Assembly: GCA_030602865.1 (NCBI GenBank)
Contig: JAUVYX010000074.1
Coordinates: 1-5,591 of the forward strand
DNA from: Dehalococcoidia bacterium
GTDB lineage: Bacteria > Chloroflexota > Dehalococcoidia > GIF9 > AB-539-J10
Reading direction: 5' to 3'
Length of the DNA stretch: 5,591 bases
Shown: piece by piece, positions 1-5,591 of the stretch
Layout: every line of letters starts with the position of its first letter
Numbering within the stretch: position 1 is the first letter of the stretch
The notes under the pieces: generated by a model
The model's database searches: none
Told to the model about the DNA's origin: nothing
The model's input: only the letters and a program-made list of their open reading frames with translations
Made by a program: the position numbers and the translations under genes

Positions 1-1212
1 TGTTTCTACTCCCAGTTCCTTGGGGACGGTTCCGCGGCAGACGAATATCGCCTGTGCCATGGGTGGTGTCATGAACGCCATTTGCAGGTTGACATATATC
101 ATGATAGCAAACCATACCTCATCGAAGCCGAGTTCTGGCAGGATGGGCATGACGATTGGAATCATTATGAATAGAATTGGCAACCAGCTCATCAGGAACC
201 CGAGGAGAAAGATGACGAACATTATAATAGCAAATGCTCCCCATCTGCCTCCAGGCGCGGCCAGTACGAGGTCACGTACTACAAAACCGCAGCCTATCCT
301 GAGGAACACACCGACCATACCTATGGAGAAAAAGGCTATACAAAGTGAGAAGCTGGTGACACGTAGTGCCTGCAGCAGGCTGGACTTGAATTTTTCCAAG
401 GTCAGCTTGCGATAGGCGAGGGCGAGAGCAAGAGAAGCCACGACACCAGTTCCAGCCGCCTCAGTCGGAGGTGCTATGCCCAGGAAGATGACTCCCAGGA
501 CGGACATTATAATTAACAACGGTGGCACTACTCCCTTCCCAAGCAGTTTTAGCTTGGTACTGAAGGAAACACCTAACTCATCAGGAGGAGCGCCAGGGGC
601 TATGTGGGGTTGCAGAAAAGAGCGGACTATTATATAGGTGGCATACAACCCTGCCAGCATAAAGCCTGGCATGAAGGCACCCATGAAGAGCTTTCCTACC
701 GATATGTCAGCCAGCGGGCCCAGGATGATTATCATCACGCTGGGTGGAATCAGGATTCCCAGTACCCCACCAGCACAGGCTGCGCCGGTTGCCAGCGATT
801 TGCTGTAACCACGCCTTACCATGGGTCCAACTGCCAGGATAGTGAGTGTGCTGACCGCGGCAGTGATGACGCCCAGGCAGGCGGCAAGCATAGCGCCGAG
901 CAGCACAGTAGTCACCGCCAGTCCTCCTCTTAATCTGCCCAGGATCACCGACAGAGCATTATACATTCCGTCGGCTACCCCCGAATCGGCGAGGATGATT
1001 CCCATCAACACGAATAAGGGAAGAGCAAGTAGCGGATAGTTTAGCGCAATTATGATGCCCCTCTGGTACATCAGCTCAAAGACTGGTGTACCCATGGTAA
1101 AGTACCCGATGATGAGTCCTACGCTACCCAGTGTAATAGCTATGGGAAATCCTGACATGATAGCAATTATTATCGAAAGGAAGAATATTAGCGTAATTAG
1201 TTCTATGCTCAT
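1..1212 (-). CDS. dctM: TRAP transporter large permease DctM (3' end cut off by window edge)
   Basis: Large membrane subunit of a TRAP importer, the part that moves the substrate across the cytoplasmic membrane using an ion gradient. Translating the minus strand from ATG at 1212 gives 404 codons with no stop up to base 1. By alignment with the paralogue at 4167-5525 (452 aa), about 40 C-terminal residues are missing. The protein is strongly hydrophobic throughout and carries family motifs: GAMLAACLG (106-114), GVLGILIPPS (149-158), APPTEAAGTG (247-256) and FMTPPMAQAIF (380-390). The WF..M.YVNLQ stretch before the last motif resembles the FcbT3 (mannitol/chloroaromatic) branch. The start overlaps the dctQ stop in an ATGA (1209-1212), and a GGAGG ribosome site lies 7 nt upstream (1220-1224), so translation is probably coupled to dctQ. 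The family call is firm; the substrate is not known. Confidence 0.95.
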   Translation of the reverse strand, partial: MSIELITLIFFLSIIIAIMSGFPIAITLGSVGLIIGYFTMGTPVFELMYQRGIIIALNYPLLALPLFVLMGIILADSGVADGMYNALSVILGRLRGGLAVTTVLLGAMLAACLGVITAAVSTLTILAVGPMVRRGYSKSLATGAACAGGVLGILIPPSVMIIILGPLADISVGKLFMGAFMPGFMLAGLYATYIIVRSFLQPHIAPGAPPDELGVSFSTKLKLLGKGVVPPLLIIMSVLGVIFLGIAPPTEAAGTGVVASLALALAYRKLTLEKFKSSLLQALRVTSFSLCIAFFSIGMVGVFLRIGCGFVVRDLVLAAPGGRWGAFAIIMFVIFLLGFLMSWLPILFIMIPIVMPILPELGFDEVWFAIMIYVNLQMAFMTPPMAQAIFVCRGTVPKELGVET

Positions 1213-1745
1213 ATTTCTGCCTCCACGATTTCCTGTTCGTGCGGGCGTCTCCCATACTTCAGAAAGTAAATATCACGTATGGTTTCTGCCACAAACTGCA
1301 GGAACAGTAATATAAGTCCGATGACGAGGATTGTCCGTAATGGAGCTGCCGGTGGGTACCAGTGGCTCATGGTCATGCTTTCATTTTTAACCCAGGCAAA
1401 AACCATCCAGTTCCATGCCGTATGCAGGAAGATAGCGAAAACAGGGAAGAAGAGCACAAATGTCAGGACCACATCGATTAAAGCCCTGGTTTTAACGGAG
1501 AATTTGTTGTAAATCACATCTATTCGAATATGAGAGCGATGTAATCTAACGTATCCCCAGCCCAGCGCATTGATTGACGCTCCCAACATTTGTGCTGTTT
1601 CATAGGCCCATACTACGCCATAACTGAAGACATATCTCATTATAATCTCATAGAATACGACTGCTACAAGAGCCAGAAGTAGCCACTTGGCTGCCTGGCC
1701 CATCCACTCGTTTGCGCTATCTATAACCCTCAGATATGTCCTCAT
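1209..1745 (-). CDS. dctQ: TRAP transporter small permease DctQ
   Basis: Small membrane subunit that partners DctM in the TRAP permease complex. The 178-aa product is typical in length and shows four hydrophobic segments, at about 20-40, 46-66, 87-113 and 136-157. Visible family features are the E-I-I-M-R-Y end of helix 1 (33-38), W46 and E49 entering helix 2, the HIRID stretch (72-76) after helix 2, the N-E-S loop (121-123) before Pro131/132, and Q150 in helix 4. These match the FcbT2-like DctQ group. It starts with ATG 26 nt after the dctP stop, with AAAGGA (1755-1760) as ribosome site. It ends in TGA overlapping the ATG of dctM (ATGA). The P-Q-M order and tight spacing show one operon. The charged tail after 162 is likely cytoplasmic. 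Confidence 0.95.
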   Translation of the reverse strand: MRTYLRVIDSANEWMGQAAKWLLLALVAVVFYEIIMRYVFSYGVVWAYETAQMLGASINALGWGYVRLHRSHIRIDVIYNKFSVKTRALIDVVLTFVLFFPVFAIFLHTAWNWMVFAWVKNESMTMSHWYPPAAPLRTILVIGLILLFLQFVAETIRDIYFLKYGRRPHEQEIVEAEI

Positions 1746-1771
1746 CTATTGAATTCCTTTGGTGCAGTTCA

Positions 1772-2896
1772 TTACACCTGAGGAGTTTCCAGAGCCAGCA
1801 TGTTCATGTACTTGTCTCTGAAATCTCTAATGGATGTTACTACTTCCTTGTAGAATGGATCTTTTGCTGCTTTCGCATCGTAGAATTCTTCGGCTGCGGC
1901 AACAAAAGCAGCATCAATTTCTATTGGAGTCTTTTGAACTACACAACCGAAGTCGATAAATTTCTGTAGTGCTTCGACATTCATGTTGGACATGTAGTTC
2001 TGGCCCCATGACTTGTTTGCCCGCGCGCAGGCTTCGAGCAATGCCTGGTTCTGTGGTGAAAGTGCATCCCATGCATCCTGGTTTACCCAGAACATGTGAG
2101 GGTCAGTAGCGGCGCGTGTAGTTGAGGCATAATGATACTTGGCTTCCTCATTATGACCGGCACCCCAGTTTCCAGCCCAGGCTGCCGCTTCCGCGCCATC
2201 AATTACGCCACGTTGTACGGCTTCATAAATTTCGCCTCCGGGCAGGAAGATGGTTGACATGCCAATCATGTTTAGAATCTCTCCGCCATCGCCCATACAT
2301 CGCATCTTGAAACCCTGGATGTCAGCGAGTGTTTTATATTCCTTGCTGGAAAAACCCCAAACCTCAGGTCCGCTGTTTAGCATCGGGACTGACAGGATGT
2401 GGACATTGTATTCGGAGAAAGCCTCTTCCAATAACTCCTGGCCACCACCCCAGTCTCTCCAGACACCCATGGCCTCGATGTTTAAGCCACCGCACATGGA
2501 ACTGAACATGCCACCGGTAGGCACGGTGTCCAGGCTGTACGCTGTACAGGTGCTGGCCATTTCAAAAATGGCCTCACTCACTGCCGGCAGTTCCTCTGAT
2601 TGTGGGCAAATTGAACCTCCGGGGTGGACGTCTATTGTGAAGGCTCCGCCACTTACCTCTCCGACCAGATCAGCAAAATGCTGATGGATGTCAGTTCCGG
2701 GAGGAGTAATGTGGGCACTTTGATATGTCCATTTGACGACTTCGTCAGCAGGAGCGGGGGTTGGTGCTGCGGTTGGTGCCGCGGTTGGTGCCCCTGTTGG
2801 TCCTGGAGTTGGTTCTGCCGAGGGGGCACAACCAGCCACTACCAGACTTATAATTAATATCGCTGCTACTAATAGCATACCTAACTTGGTTTTCAC
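1772..2896 (-). CDS. dctP: TRAP transporter solute-binding lipoprotein DctP
   Basis: Extracytoplasmic receptor that captures the substrate and delivers it to DctQM. The 374-aa product begins with a lipoprotein signal peptide (K2, K4, hydrophobic 6-20) and lipobox V-A-G-C, giving Cys23 as the lipid anchor. A low-complexity Pro/Ala/Thr tether runs to about 50, then the DctP fold. Family landmarks: WTYQS (56-60), WRDWGGGQELL (146-156), the conserved binding arginine R199 in GFKMRCMG, LPGGEIYEAVQRGVIDGAE (218-236), and a closing helix ending FRDKY (359-363). These place it with the FcbT1 / mannitol-chloroaromatic type group (COG4663-like), which includes 2-oxoacid (TakP) and lactate receptors. 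The start is GTG, chosen because AAGGAGGT lies 5 nt upstream and the signal peptide begins there. Six cysteines besides Cys23 are unusual for an exported protein. The actual ligand cannot be read from the sequence. Confidence 0.95.
   Translation of the reverse strand: MKTKLGMLLVAAILIISLVVAGCAPSAEPTPGPTGAPTAAPTAAPTPAPADEVVKWTYQSAHITPPGTDIHQHFADLVGEVSGGAFTIDVHPGGSICPQSEELPAVSEAIFEMASTCTAYSLDTVPTGGMFSSMCGGLNIEAMGVWRDWGGGQELLEEAFSEYNVHILSVPMLNSGPEVWGFSSKEYKTLADIQGFKMRCMGDGGEILNMIGMSTIFLPGGEIYEAVQRGVIDGAEAAAWAGNWGAGHNEEAKYHYASTTRAATDPHMFWVNQDAWDALSPQNQALLEACARANKSWGQNYMSNMNVEALQKFIDFGCVVQKTPIEIDAAFVAAAEEFYDAKAAKDPFYKEVVTSIRDFRDKYMNMLALETPQV
2759..2818 (-). repeat. 12-bp tandem repeat encoding the receptor's tether
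   Basis: Five 12-bp units lie head to tail. On the plus strand the first three are nearly identical (ggttggtgc followed by tgc, cgc or ccc). The last two, at 2795-2806 and 2807-2818, have drifted but keep the central gttggt. On the coding strand each unit gives a tetrapeptide ending in Pro-Thr: AEPT, PGPT, GAPT, AAPT, AAPT (residues 27-46), followed by PAPA. The run sits just after the lipid-anchored Cys23, so it forms a flexible spacer between membrane and binding domain. Unit length is a multiple of three, so copy-number change would keep the frame. Confidence 0.85.
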
Positions 2897-2899
2897 TAG

Positions 2900-2956
2900 T
2901 TACCTCCTTGATTTTTTAAATAAATTTGTTTGTTCCGCCACGTCATCTACCACCAT
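2900..2956 (-). other. Possible 18-codon leader ORF in front of dctP
   Basis: A short frame reads MVVDDVAEQTNLFKKSRR then TAA. The stop lies inside the dctP ribosome site and only 3 nt before the dctP GTG, in the same frame, which is the geometry expected for termination-reinitiation coupling. If the ATA at 2968-2966 served as a start, the peptide would gain four residues at its front (22 codons). An in-frame TGA lies just upstream within the extra Shine-Dalgarno, so it cannot be longer. The ATG is about 20 nt from that Shine-Dalgarno, too far for normal use. No similarity is recognised. It may be a leader peptide, a gene remnant or chance. Confidence 0.25.
2902..2909 (-). promoter_or_regulatory. 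Ribosome-binding site that fixes the GTG start of dctP
   Basis: On the minus strand AAGGAGGT is followed by 5 nt (AACTA) and then GTG at 2896-2894. No ATG is similarly placed: the next in-frame ATG, codon 7, would remove the positively charged start of the signal peptide. The last bases of this site also form part of the TAA (2902-2900) that ends the possible leader ORF upstream. Confidence 0.85.
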
Positions 2957-2973
2957 TTCTTCTTCTATAGGAA

Positions 2974-2984
2974 ATCACCTCCTT
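2974..2984 (-). promoter_or_regulatory. Extra full-length Shine-Dalgarno in the dehydrogenase-dctP spacer
   Basis: The minus strand carries AAGGAGGTGAT, an 11-nt match to the complement of the conserved 3' end of bacterial 16S rRNA. This is longer than the sites in front of the real genes here. No ATG, GTG or TTG lies 4-12 nt downstream. The only nearby candidates are ATA after 8 nt (5 nt... GATTTCCT spacer counted from the GGAGGT) or an ATG about 18-20 nt away. It sits about 30 nt beyond the dehydrogenase stop and 75 nt before the matching site of dctP. Confidence 0.6.
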
Positions 2985-3013
2985 ATTCTGTATTATTTGA
3001 ACCAATGTTCTAA

Positions 3014-4003
3014 TTACTTACTCATTTCTTTTTTATTCACCCAGTTTGTGGGCACGCCACCTTTAAGCACTCTGACCACTTCTTCACAGGATCCCTTGCG
3101 GGATTTGGCAAAGGATGTTTCGGAGTATGAGGCCATGTGTGGGGTGACCGTCAGCTTTATGTTGTCCAGTGTCAGCAGGGGCTCGTCGGGCTTGGGTGGT
3201 TCATCCTCCAGCACATCGAGGCCGGCAGCGGCAATATCTCCTGCTTTCAGGGCATTGTAAAGAGCTTTCTGGTCCACTATGGGGCCTCTGCCAACGTTTA
3301 TAAGATAAGCAGATTTCTTCATTTTCTTGAACTCTTCTTCGCTGAATGCATGGTAAGTTGATTTCAGCAGAGGGGCGTGTATGGAAATTATGTCGGATGT
3401 TTTCAACAGAGTATCAATATCCACCAGCTTAATTCCGAACTGATGTGCCTCTTCCTCTGAAACGACGGGGTCAAAAGCAATAACTTTGAAGCCGAAAGCC
3501 TGAACTTTCATGGCGACGGCACGAGCTATATGTCCACAGGCATAAAGTCCCCATGTCTGATCTCTGAAGGGGAAAATAGGGGCGACGTCCTTTAGTTTTT
3601 CACGCCACTCGCCATTCTTGGTAGTTTCGTTAAGAGAAACGAGTTTTCTTTGAACAGTGAAGCCCAGTGAAATGGCATGGTTGGATACCTCGTCGGCACA
3701 CCAGTGTTGAGCTGGCATATTGCTCACATAGATACCTCTCTTAGCAGCGGCAACGATATCCACGTTGTCATAGCCAACACCCGTTCCTGCCACAATTTTA
3801 CATTTCTTGGCGGCTTCCAGCACACGCTCGGTAACCTTGGTTGGCATTATGATTGCATCGGCATCCGCCACATACTTAACTGCAGTATCCTCATCTGTGT
3901 TGGGAGCTATGACTAACTCTGCACCAATCTCCTTGAGAACATCCTTTTCAATCTTGTTGTCGGGGAACATCGTCCTCAACATGACTACTTTGTATTGTGA
4001 CAT
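3014..4003 (-). CDS. D-isomer-specific 2-hydroxyacid dehydrogenase, CtBP-like
   Basis: Cytoplasmic oxidoreductase expected to interconvert a D-2-hydroxy acid and its 2-oxo acid with NAD(H). The 329 aa are normal for the family without an ACT domain. Visible in order: VGYDNVD (76-82), C.DEVSNHAISL (102-113, typical of the CtBP-like branch), nucleotide-binding strand and helix (150-178) with acidic D178 favouring NAD over NADP, NVGRGPIVD (236-244) with catalytic R239, DVLEDEPP (263-270) with catalytic E268, and TPH with catalytic H289. The C-terminal YSE.S...R......VLKG..P..WVN pattern also fits CtBP-like enzymes. Oddly, the usual G-x-G-x-x-G is A-C-G-H-I-A (155-160). ATG has AGGAGGT 5 nt upstream and its own promoter. 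It lies first in the unit before dctPQM, so its substrate is plausibly what the transporter brings in; phosphoglycerate dehydrogenase (SerA-type) activity is a less likely alternative. Confidence 0.92.
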   Translation of the reverse strand: MSQYKVVMLRTMFPDNKIEKDVLKEIGAELVIAPNTDEDTAVKYVADADAIIMPTKVTERVLEAAKKCKIVAGTGVGYDNVDIVAAAKRGIYVSNMPAQHWCADEVSNHAISLGFTVQRKLVSLNETTKNGEWREKLKDVAPIFPFRDQTWGLYACGHIARAVAMKVQAFGFKVIAFDPVVSEEEAHQFGIKLVDIDTLLKTSDIISIHAPLLKSTYHAFSEEEFKKMKKSAYLINVGRGPIVDQKALYNALKAGDIAAAGLDVLEDEPPKPDEPLLTLDNIKLTVTPHMASYSETSFAKSRKGSCEEVVRVLKGGVPTNWVNKKEMSK

Positions 4004-4008
4004 CTAAT

Positions 4009-4015
4009 ACCTCCT
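4009..4015 (-). promoter_or_regulatory. Ribosome-binding site of the dehydrogenase
   Basis: AGGAGGT on the minus strand lies 5 nt (ATTAG) before the ATG at 4003-4001. It is a near-consensus site with ideal spacing and supports this start. Confidence 0.85.
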
Positions 4016-4032
4016 GTTTTTAAAACAACAAT

Positions 4033-4061
4033 AAGTTAACTCAGTTACTAACAATTGTCAA
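4033..4061 (-). promoter_or_regulatory. Sigma-70-type promoter for the dehydrogenase-dctPQM unit
   Basis: On the minus strand a perfect -35 box TTGACA (4061-4056) is followed after exactly 17 nt by TAACTT (4038-4033), a weak 3-of-6 match to the -10 consensus. It lies just downstream of the terminator of the previous operon, in AT-rich DNA. It would give a short leader of roughly 20-25 nt before the ATG. Strong -35 with a weak -10 suggests an activatable or repressible promoter; that part is inference. Confidence 0.65.
4034..4058. promoter_or_regulatory. Possible operator: two 8-bp palindromes over the promoter boxes
   Basis: ACAATTGT (4051-4058) overlaps the -35 box and AGTTAACT (4034-4041) overlaps the -10 box. 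Their centres are 17 bp apart. Between them GTTACTAAC (4044-4052) is another near-perfect inverted repeat. Positions are those a repressor would use, but short palindromes are common in AT-rich DNA and no known operator consensus was matched. Confidence 0.3.
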
Positions 4062-4105
4062 TACATTTTTCAATTCATATATTGGTAAATTAATAAAAAC
4101 AACAA

Positions 4106-4141
4106 AAAGAAAGGGCTGCCAGTTAAGGCAGCCCTTTCTTT
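4106..4141 (-). terminator. Strong intrinsic terminator after the upstream dctM
   Basis: A perfect 15-bp stem (4106-4120 pairs with 4127-4141) with a 6-nt loop has a GGGCTGCC core. On the minus strand it is followed by a T-rich run (CTTTTTGTTGTTTTTATT). It begins 25 nt beyond the dctM stop at 4167. It separates the upstream transport operon from the dehydrogenase unit. On the plus strand the trailing T run is poor, so it acts mainly for minus-strand transcription. Confidence 0.92.
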
Positions 4142-4166
4142 AGCCATTCTATTTATTGCTCTTAGC

Positions 4167-5525
4167 TTATGTCCAGGGTTGTATCATCTTACTAGGTAGC
4201 CAGAGGACGATCTGCGGGAATATTACCAGTAATACTATTGTGAACAGTATTATAAGGACAAAAGGCGTTACTCCCTTTATTACGTCCATGGTGGTCACCC
4301 CTGTTTCTGGAGCAGCCAGGTTTGATACCAGGAAGATGGCAAGCGCCATAGGTGGGGTCATAAACGATGCTTGTAGATTGACCATCACCATCAGAGCAAA
4401 CCATACCGGATCAAAGCCTAAAGGTTCCAGTAGTGGCGATATTATGGGAACCACGATGAAAACTATAGGTATCCATCCCATAAAGAAACCAAGGGCAAAG
4501 ACAAAGAACATTATAACACCAAAGATTGCCCATTTACCGCCGGGAGTAGACATGATTACGTTTGCTATTACATCAGCGCAGCCCAGGCGCATGAATACAC
4601 CGATAGCTGCATAGGTCAGACATGACAGGAAGAAGATGTAGCCGCTGACCTTTAGAGTGTCAAGAGCAACGAACTTGAATACCTTGAAACTGAATCTCCT
4701 GTAGGCAATTGCCAGCACGATGGCGGCTAAAGCGCCCATGCCAGCAGCCTCTGTAGGGGCGGCTATGCCAAAGAAGATAACACCCAGTACTGACATTATC
4801 AGCAGTACCGGCGGCACAAGTGAAACCACGAGATCTTTTATCTTCTTGCCAGTGGGAGTGGTTCTTTCTTCTTTTGGCAGGGCAGGTGCATCTTTCGGCC
4901 GTATGATTGCCCGTATAATTATGTATATGCAGTATAACAGGGCAAGCAGACCACCGGCGGGGAAGGCTCCCATGAATAGCTTTCCTACAGATACATTAGC
5001 TATAGGCCCGTACATGACTATCATGATACTGGGTGGAATAAGTATGCCCAGACAGCCTCCTGCGGCAACAGCGCCACAGGCAAGGTCCTTGGCATAACCC
5101 CTCTTTATCATAGGAGAGAGTCCGAGTATGCACAGCATGCTTACAGAGGCGGCGATTATTCCCAGGCAGGCGGCAAGAATCGTGCCGAAGAGCACGGTTG
5201 CCAGCGCCAGACCGCCTCTTACTGGTCCGAGCGCCACATAAAGTGTCTCGTACAGCCGGTCTGCTATTCCCGAATACTGAATCATATTACCCATGAAGAT
5301 GAACATGGGTATAGCCAGCAGGATGTAGTTCATCATCATCTTATAGAAACGTCCATACATCACTTCCAGTGTCAGCGGACCAAGCGCTAACAGACCAAGT
5401 GTTAATCCCAGGCCTGCTATTACGATACCTATATGAAAGCCGCTGAGCAGACCGACAAGGATACCTCCAATAAAGAGGACAGTAACGACTTCTGGTGTCA
5501 AGAAAGATTTTACGGCATCAATCAT
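4167..5525 (-). CDS. dctM: TRAP transporter large permease DctM (second, upstream system)
   Basis: Complete 452-aa large TRAP permease of the cytoplasmic membrane, hydrophobic throughout, made of two similar halves joined by a charged loop at about 209-231. Motifs: GTILAACLG (114-122), GCLGILIPPSIM (157-168), APTEAAGMGAL (256-266), GFDPVWFALMVMVNLQ (370-385) and FMTPPMALAIF (388-398), ending FPQIVLWLP (436-444), which fits the FcbT3-type group. It is clearly paralogous to the permease at 1-1212: over residues 101-213 a hand alignment gives about 60% identity. ATG at 5525 is preceded by AGGAG with a 7-nt gap, and the start overlaps the upstream stop by ATGA. It is the last gene of its operon, closed by the terminator at 4106-4141. 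No receptor gene for this system lies in the window after it, so one should lie upstream or be shared. Confidence 0.96.
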   Translation of the reverse strand: MIDAVKSFLTPEVVTVLFIGGILVGLLSGFHIGIVIAGLGLTLGLLALGPLTLEVMYGRFYKMMMNYILLAIPMFIFMGNMIQYSGIADRLYETLYVALGPVRGGLALATVLFGTILAACLGIIAASVSMLCILGLSPMIKRGYAKDLACGAVAAGGCLGILIPPSIMIVMYGPIANVSVGKLFMGAFPAGGLLALLYCIYIIIRAIIRPKDAPALPKEERTTPTGKKIKDLVVSLVPPVLLIMSVLGVIFFGIAAPTEAAGMGALAAIVLAIAYRRFSFKVFKFVALDTLKVSGYIFFLSCLTYAAIGVFMRLGCADVIANVIMSTPGGKWAIFGVIMFFVFALGFFMGWIPIVFIVVPIISPLLEPLGFDPVWFALMVMVNLQASFMTPPMALAIFLVSNLAAPETGVTTMDVIKGVTPFVLIILFTIVLLVIFPQIVLWLPSKMIQPWT

Positions 5526-5591
5526 AGCGCCTCTCCTGTCCTCAGCAGATGTATGTTTTTAATCAGGCTAACCGATAGTTGAGCGCATACC
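5522..5591 (-). CDS. dctQ: C-terminal end of an upstream gene, probably TRAP small permease DctQ
   Basis: Only the last 22 codons are in the window, ending CAQLSVSLIKNIHLLRTGEAL then TGA. This is the only one of the three minus-strand frames open to the edge with a stop at the dctM start. The TGA shares ATGA (5522-5525) with that start, exactly as at the dctQ-dctM junction at 1209-1212. A helix-like tail followed by a short polar end suits a DctQ C-terminus. The identity rests on position and junction rather than on a motif. Confidence 0.6.
   Translation of the reverse strand, partial: VCAQLSVSLIKNIHLLRTGEAL

Noticed and set aside
20..415. Open frame on the plus strand, 131 codons
   Set aside because: Lies antisense to the large permease gene, has no ribosome site or recognisable motif, and the minus-strand reading matches DctM throughout.
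2759..2818. Tandem repeats considered as a CRISPR or mobile-element trace
   Set aside because: Units are 12 bp, contiguous, in frame and encode a low-complexity linker; there are no spacers or flanking duplications.
2910..3013. Possible terminator or separate promoter between the dehydrogenase and dctP
   Set aside because: No stable hairpin with a T run and no convincing -35/-10 pair could be found; the gap is best read as within one operon.
2733..3260. Plus-strand frame of 175 codons starting with Gly/Ala/Val-rich repeats
   Set aside because: The repeats are the reverse reading of the dctP tether minisatellite; the frame crosses the intergenic spacer and runs antisense into the dehydrogenase.
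4106..4141. Terminator considered as bidirectional
   Set aside because: The stem is symmetric, but on the plus strand it is followed by only a short broken T run and no plus-strand gene ends there.
4156..4614. Plus-strand frame of 152 codons
   Set aside because: Fully antisense to the conserved C-terminal third of DctM; no ribosome site or family signal.

Overview
The window is a bacterial transport locus with every supportable gene on the minus strand, so it reads from high to low coordinates. It holds two TRAP (tripartite ATP-independent periplasmic) transport systems of the mannitol/chloroaromatic or 2-oxo/2-hydroxy-acid type (FcbT1/T2/T3-like), with a D-isomer-specific 2-hydroxyacid dehydrogenase gene between them. 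The solute receptor has a lipobox and a Pro/Ala/Thr-rich tether after the lipid cysteine, and ribosome-binding sites are strong AGGAGG types. GC content looks moderate but was not computed. These traits, and the general look of the proteins, suggest an uncultured Chloroflexota (Dehalococcoidia-like) or similar anaerobe. That assignment is a guess from protein style, not shown by any marker gene.

Layout in transcription order. 5591-5522 is the last 22 codons of an upstream gene, probably the small TRAP permease DctQ, which overlaps the next start by ATGA. 5525-4167 is a complete large permease, DctM. 4141-4106 is a strong intrinsic terminator that closes this first operon. 4061-4033 is a promoter with a perfect TTGACA -35 box. 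4003-3014 is a CtBP-like 2-hydroxyacid dehydrogenase. 3013-2897 is a 117-nt spacer carrying an extra, very long Shine-Dalgarno sequence and a possible leader micro-ORF. 2896-1772 is the lipoprotein receptor DctP, with a GTG start. 1745-1209 is DctQ. 1212-1 is a second DctM, cut by the window edge and overlapping dctQ by ATGA.

Working model: the second transcription unit makes a complete P-Q-M importer together with a dehydrogenase. The membrane-anchored receptor captures a carboxylate, probably a 2-hydroxy or 2-oxo acid, and DctQM brings it in using an ion gradient. The dehydrogenase may then interconvert the 2-hydroxy and 2-oxo forms with NAD(H). The first unit encodes a paralogous permease whose receptor, if present, lies outside the window. 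Most of the locus is ordinary. The points worth a second look are the leader/extra-SD arrangement before dctP, the altered nucleotide-binding glycine motif of the dehydrogenase, and the tandem paralogous transporters.
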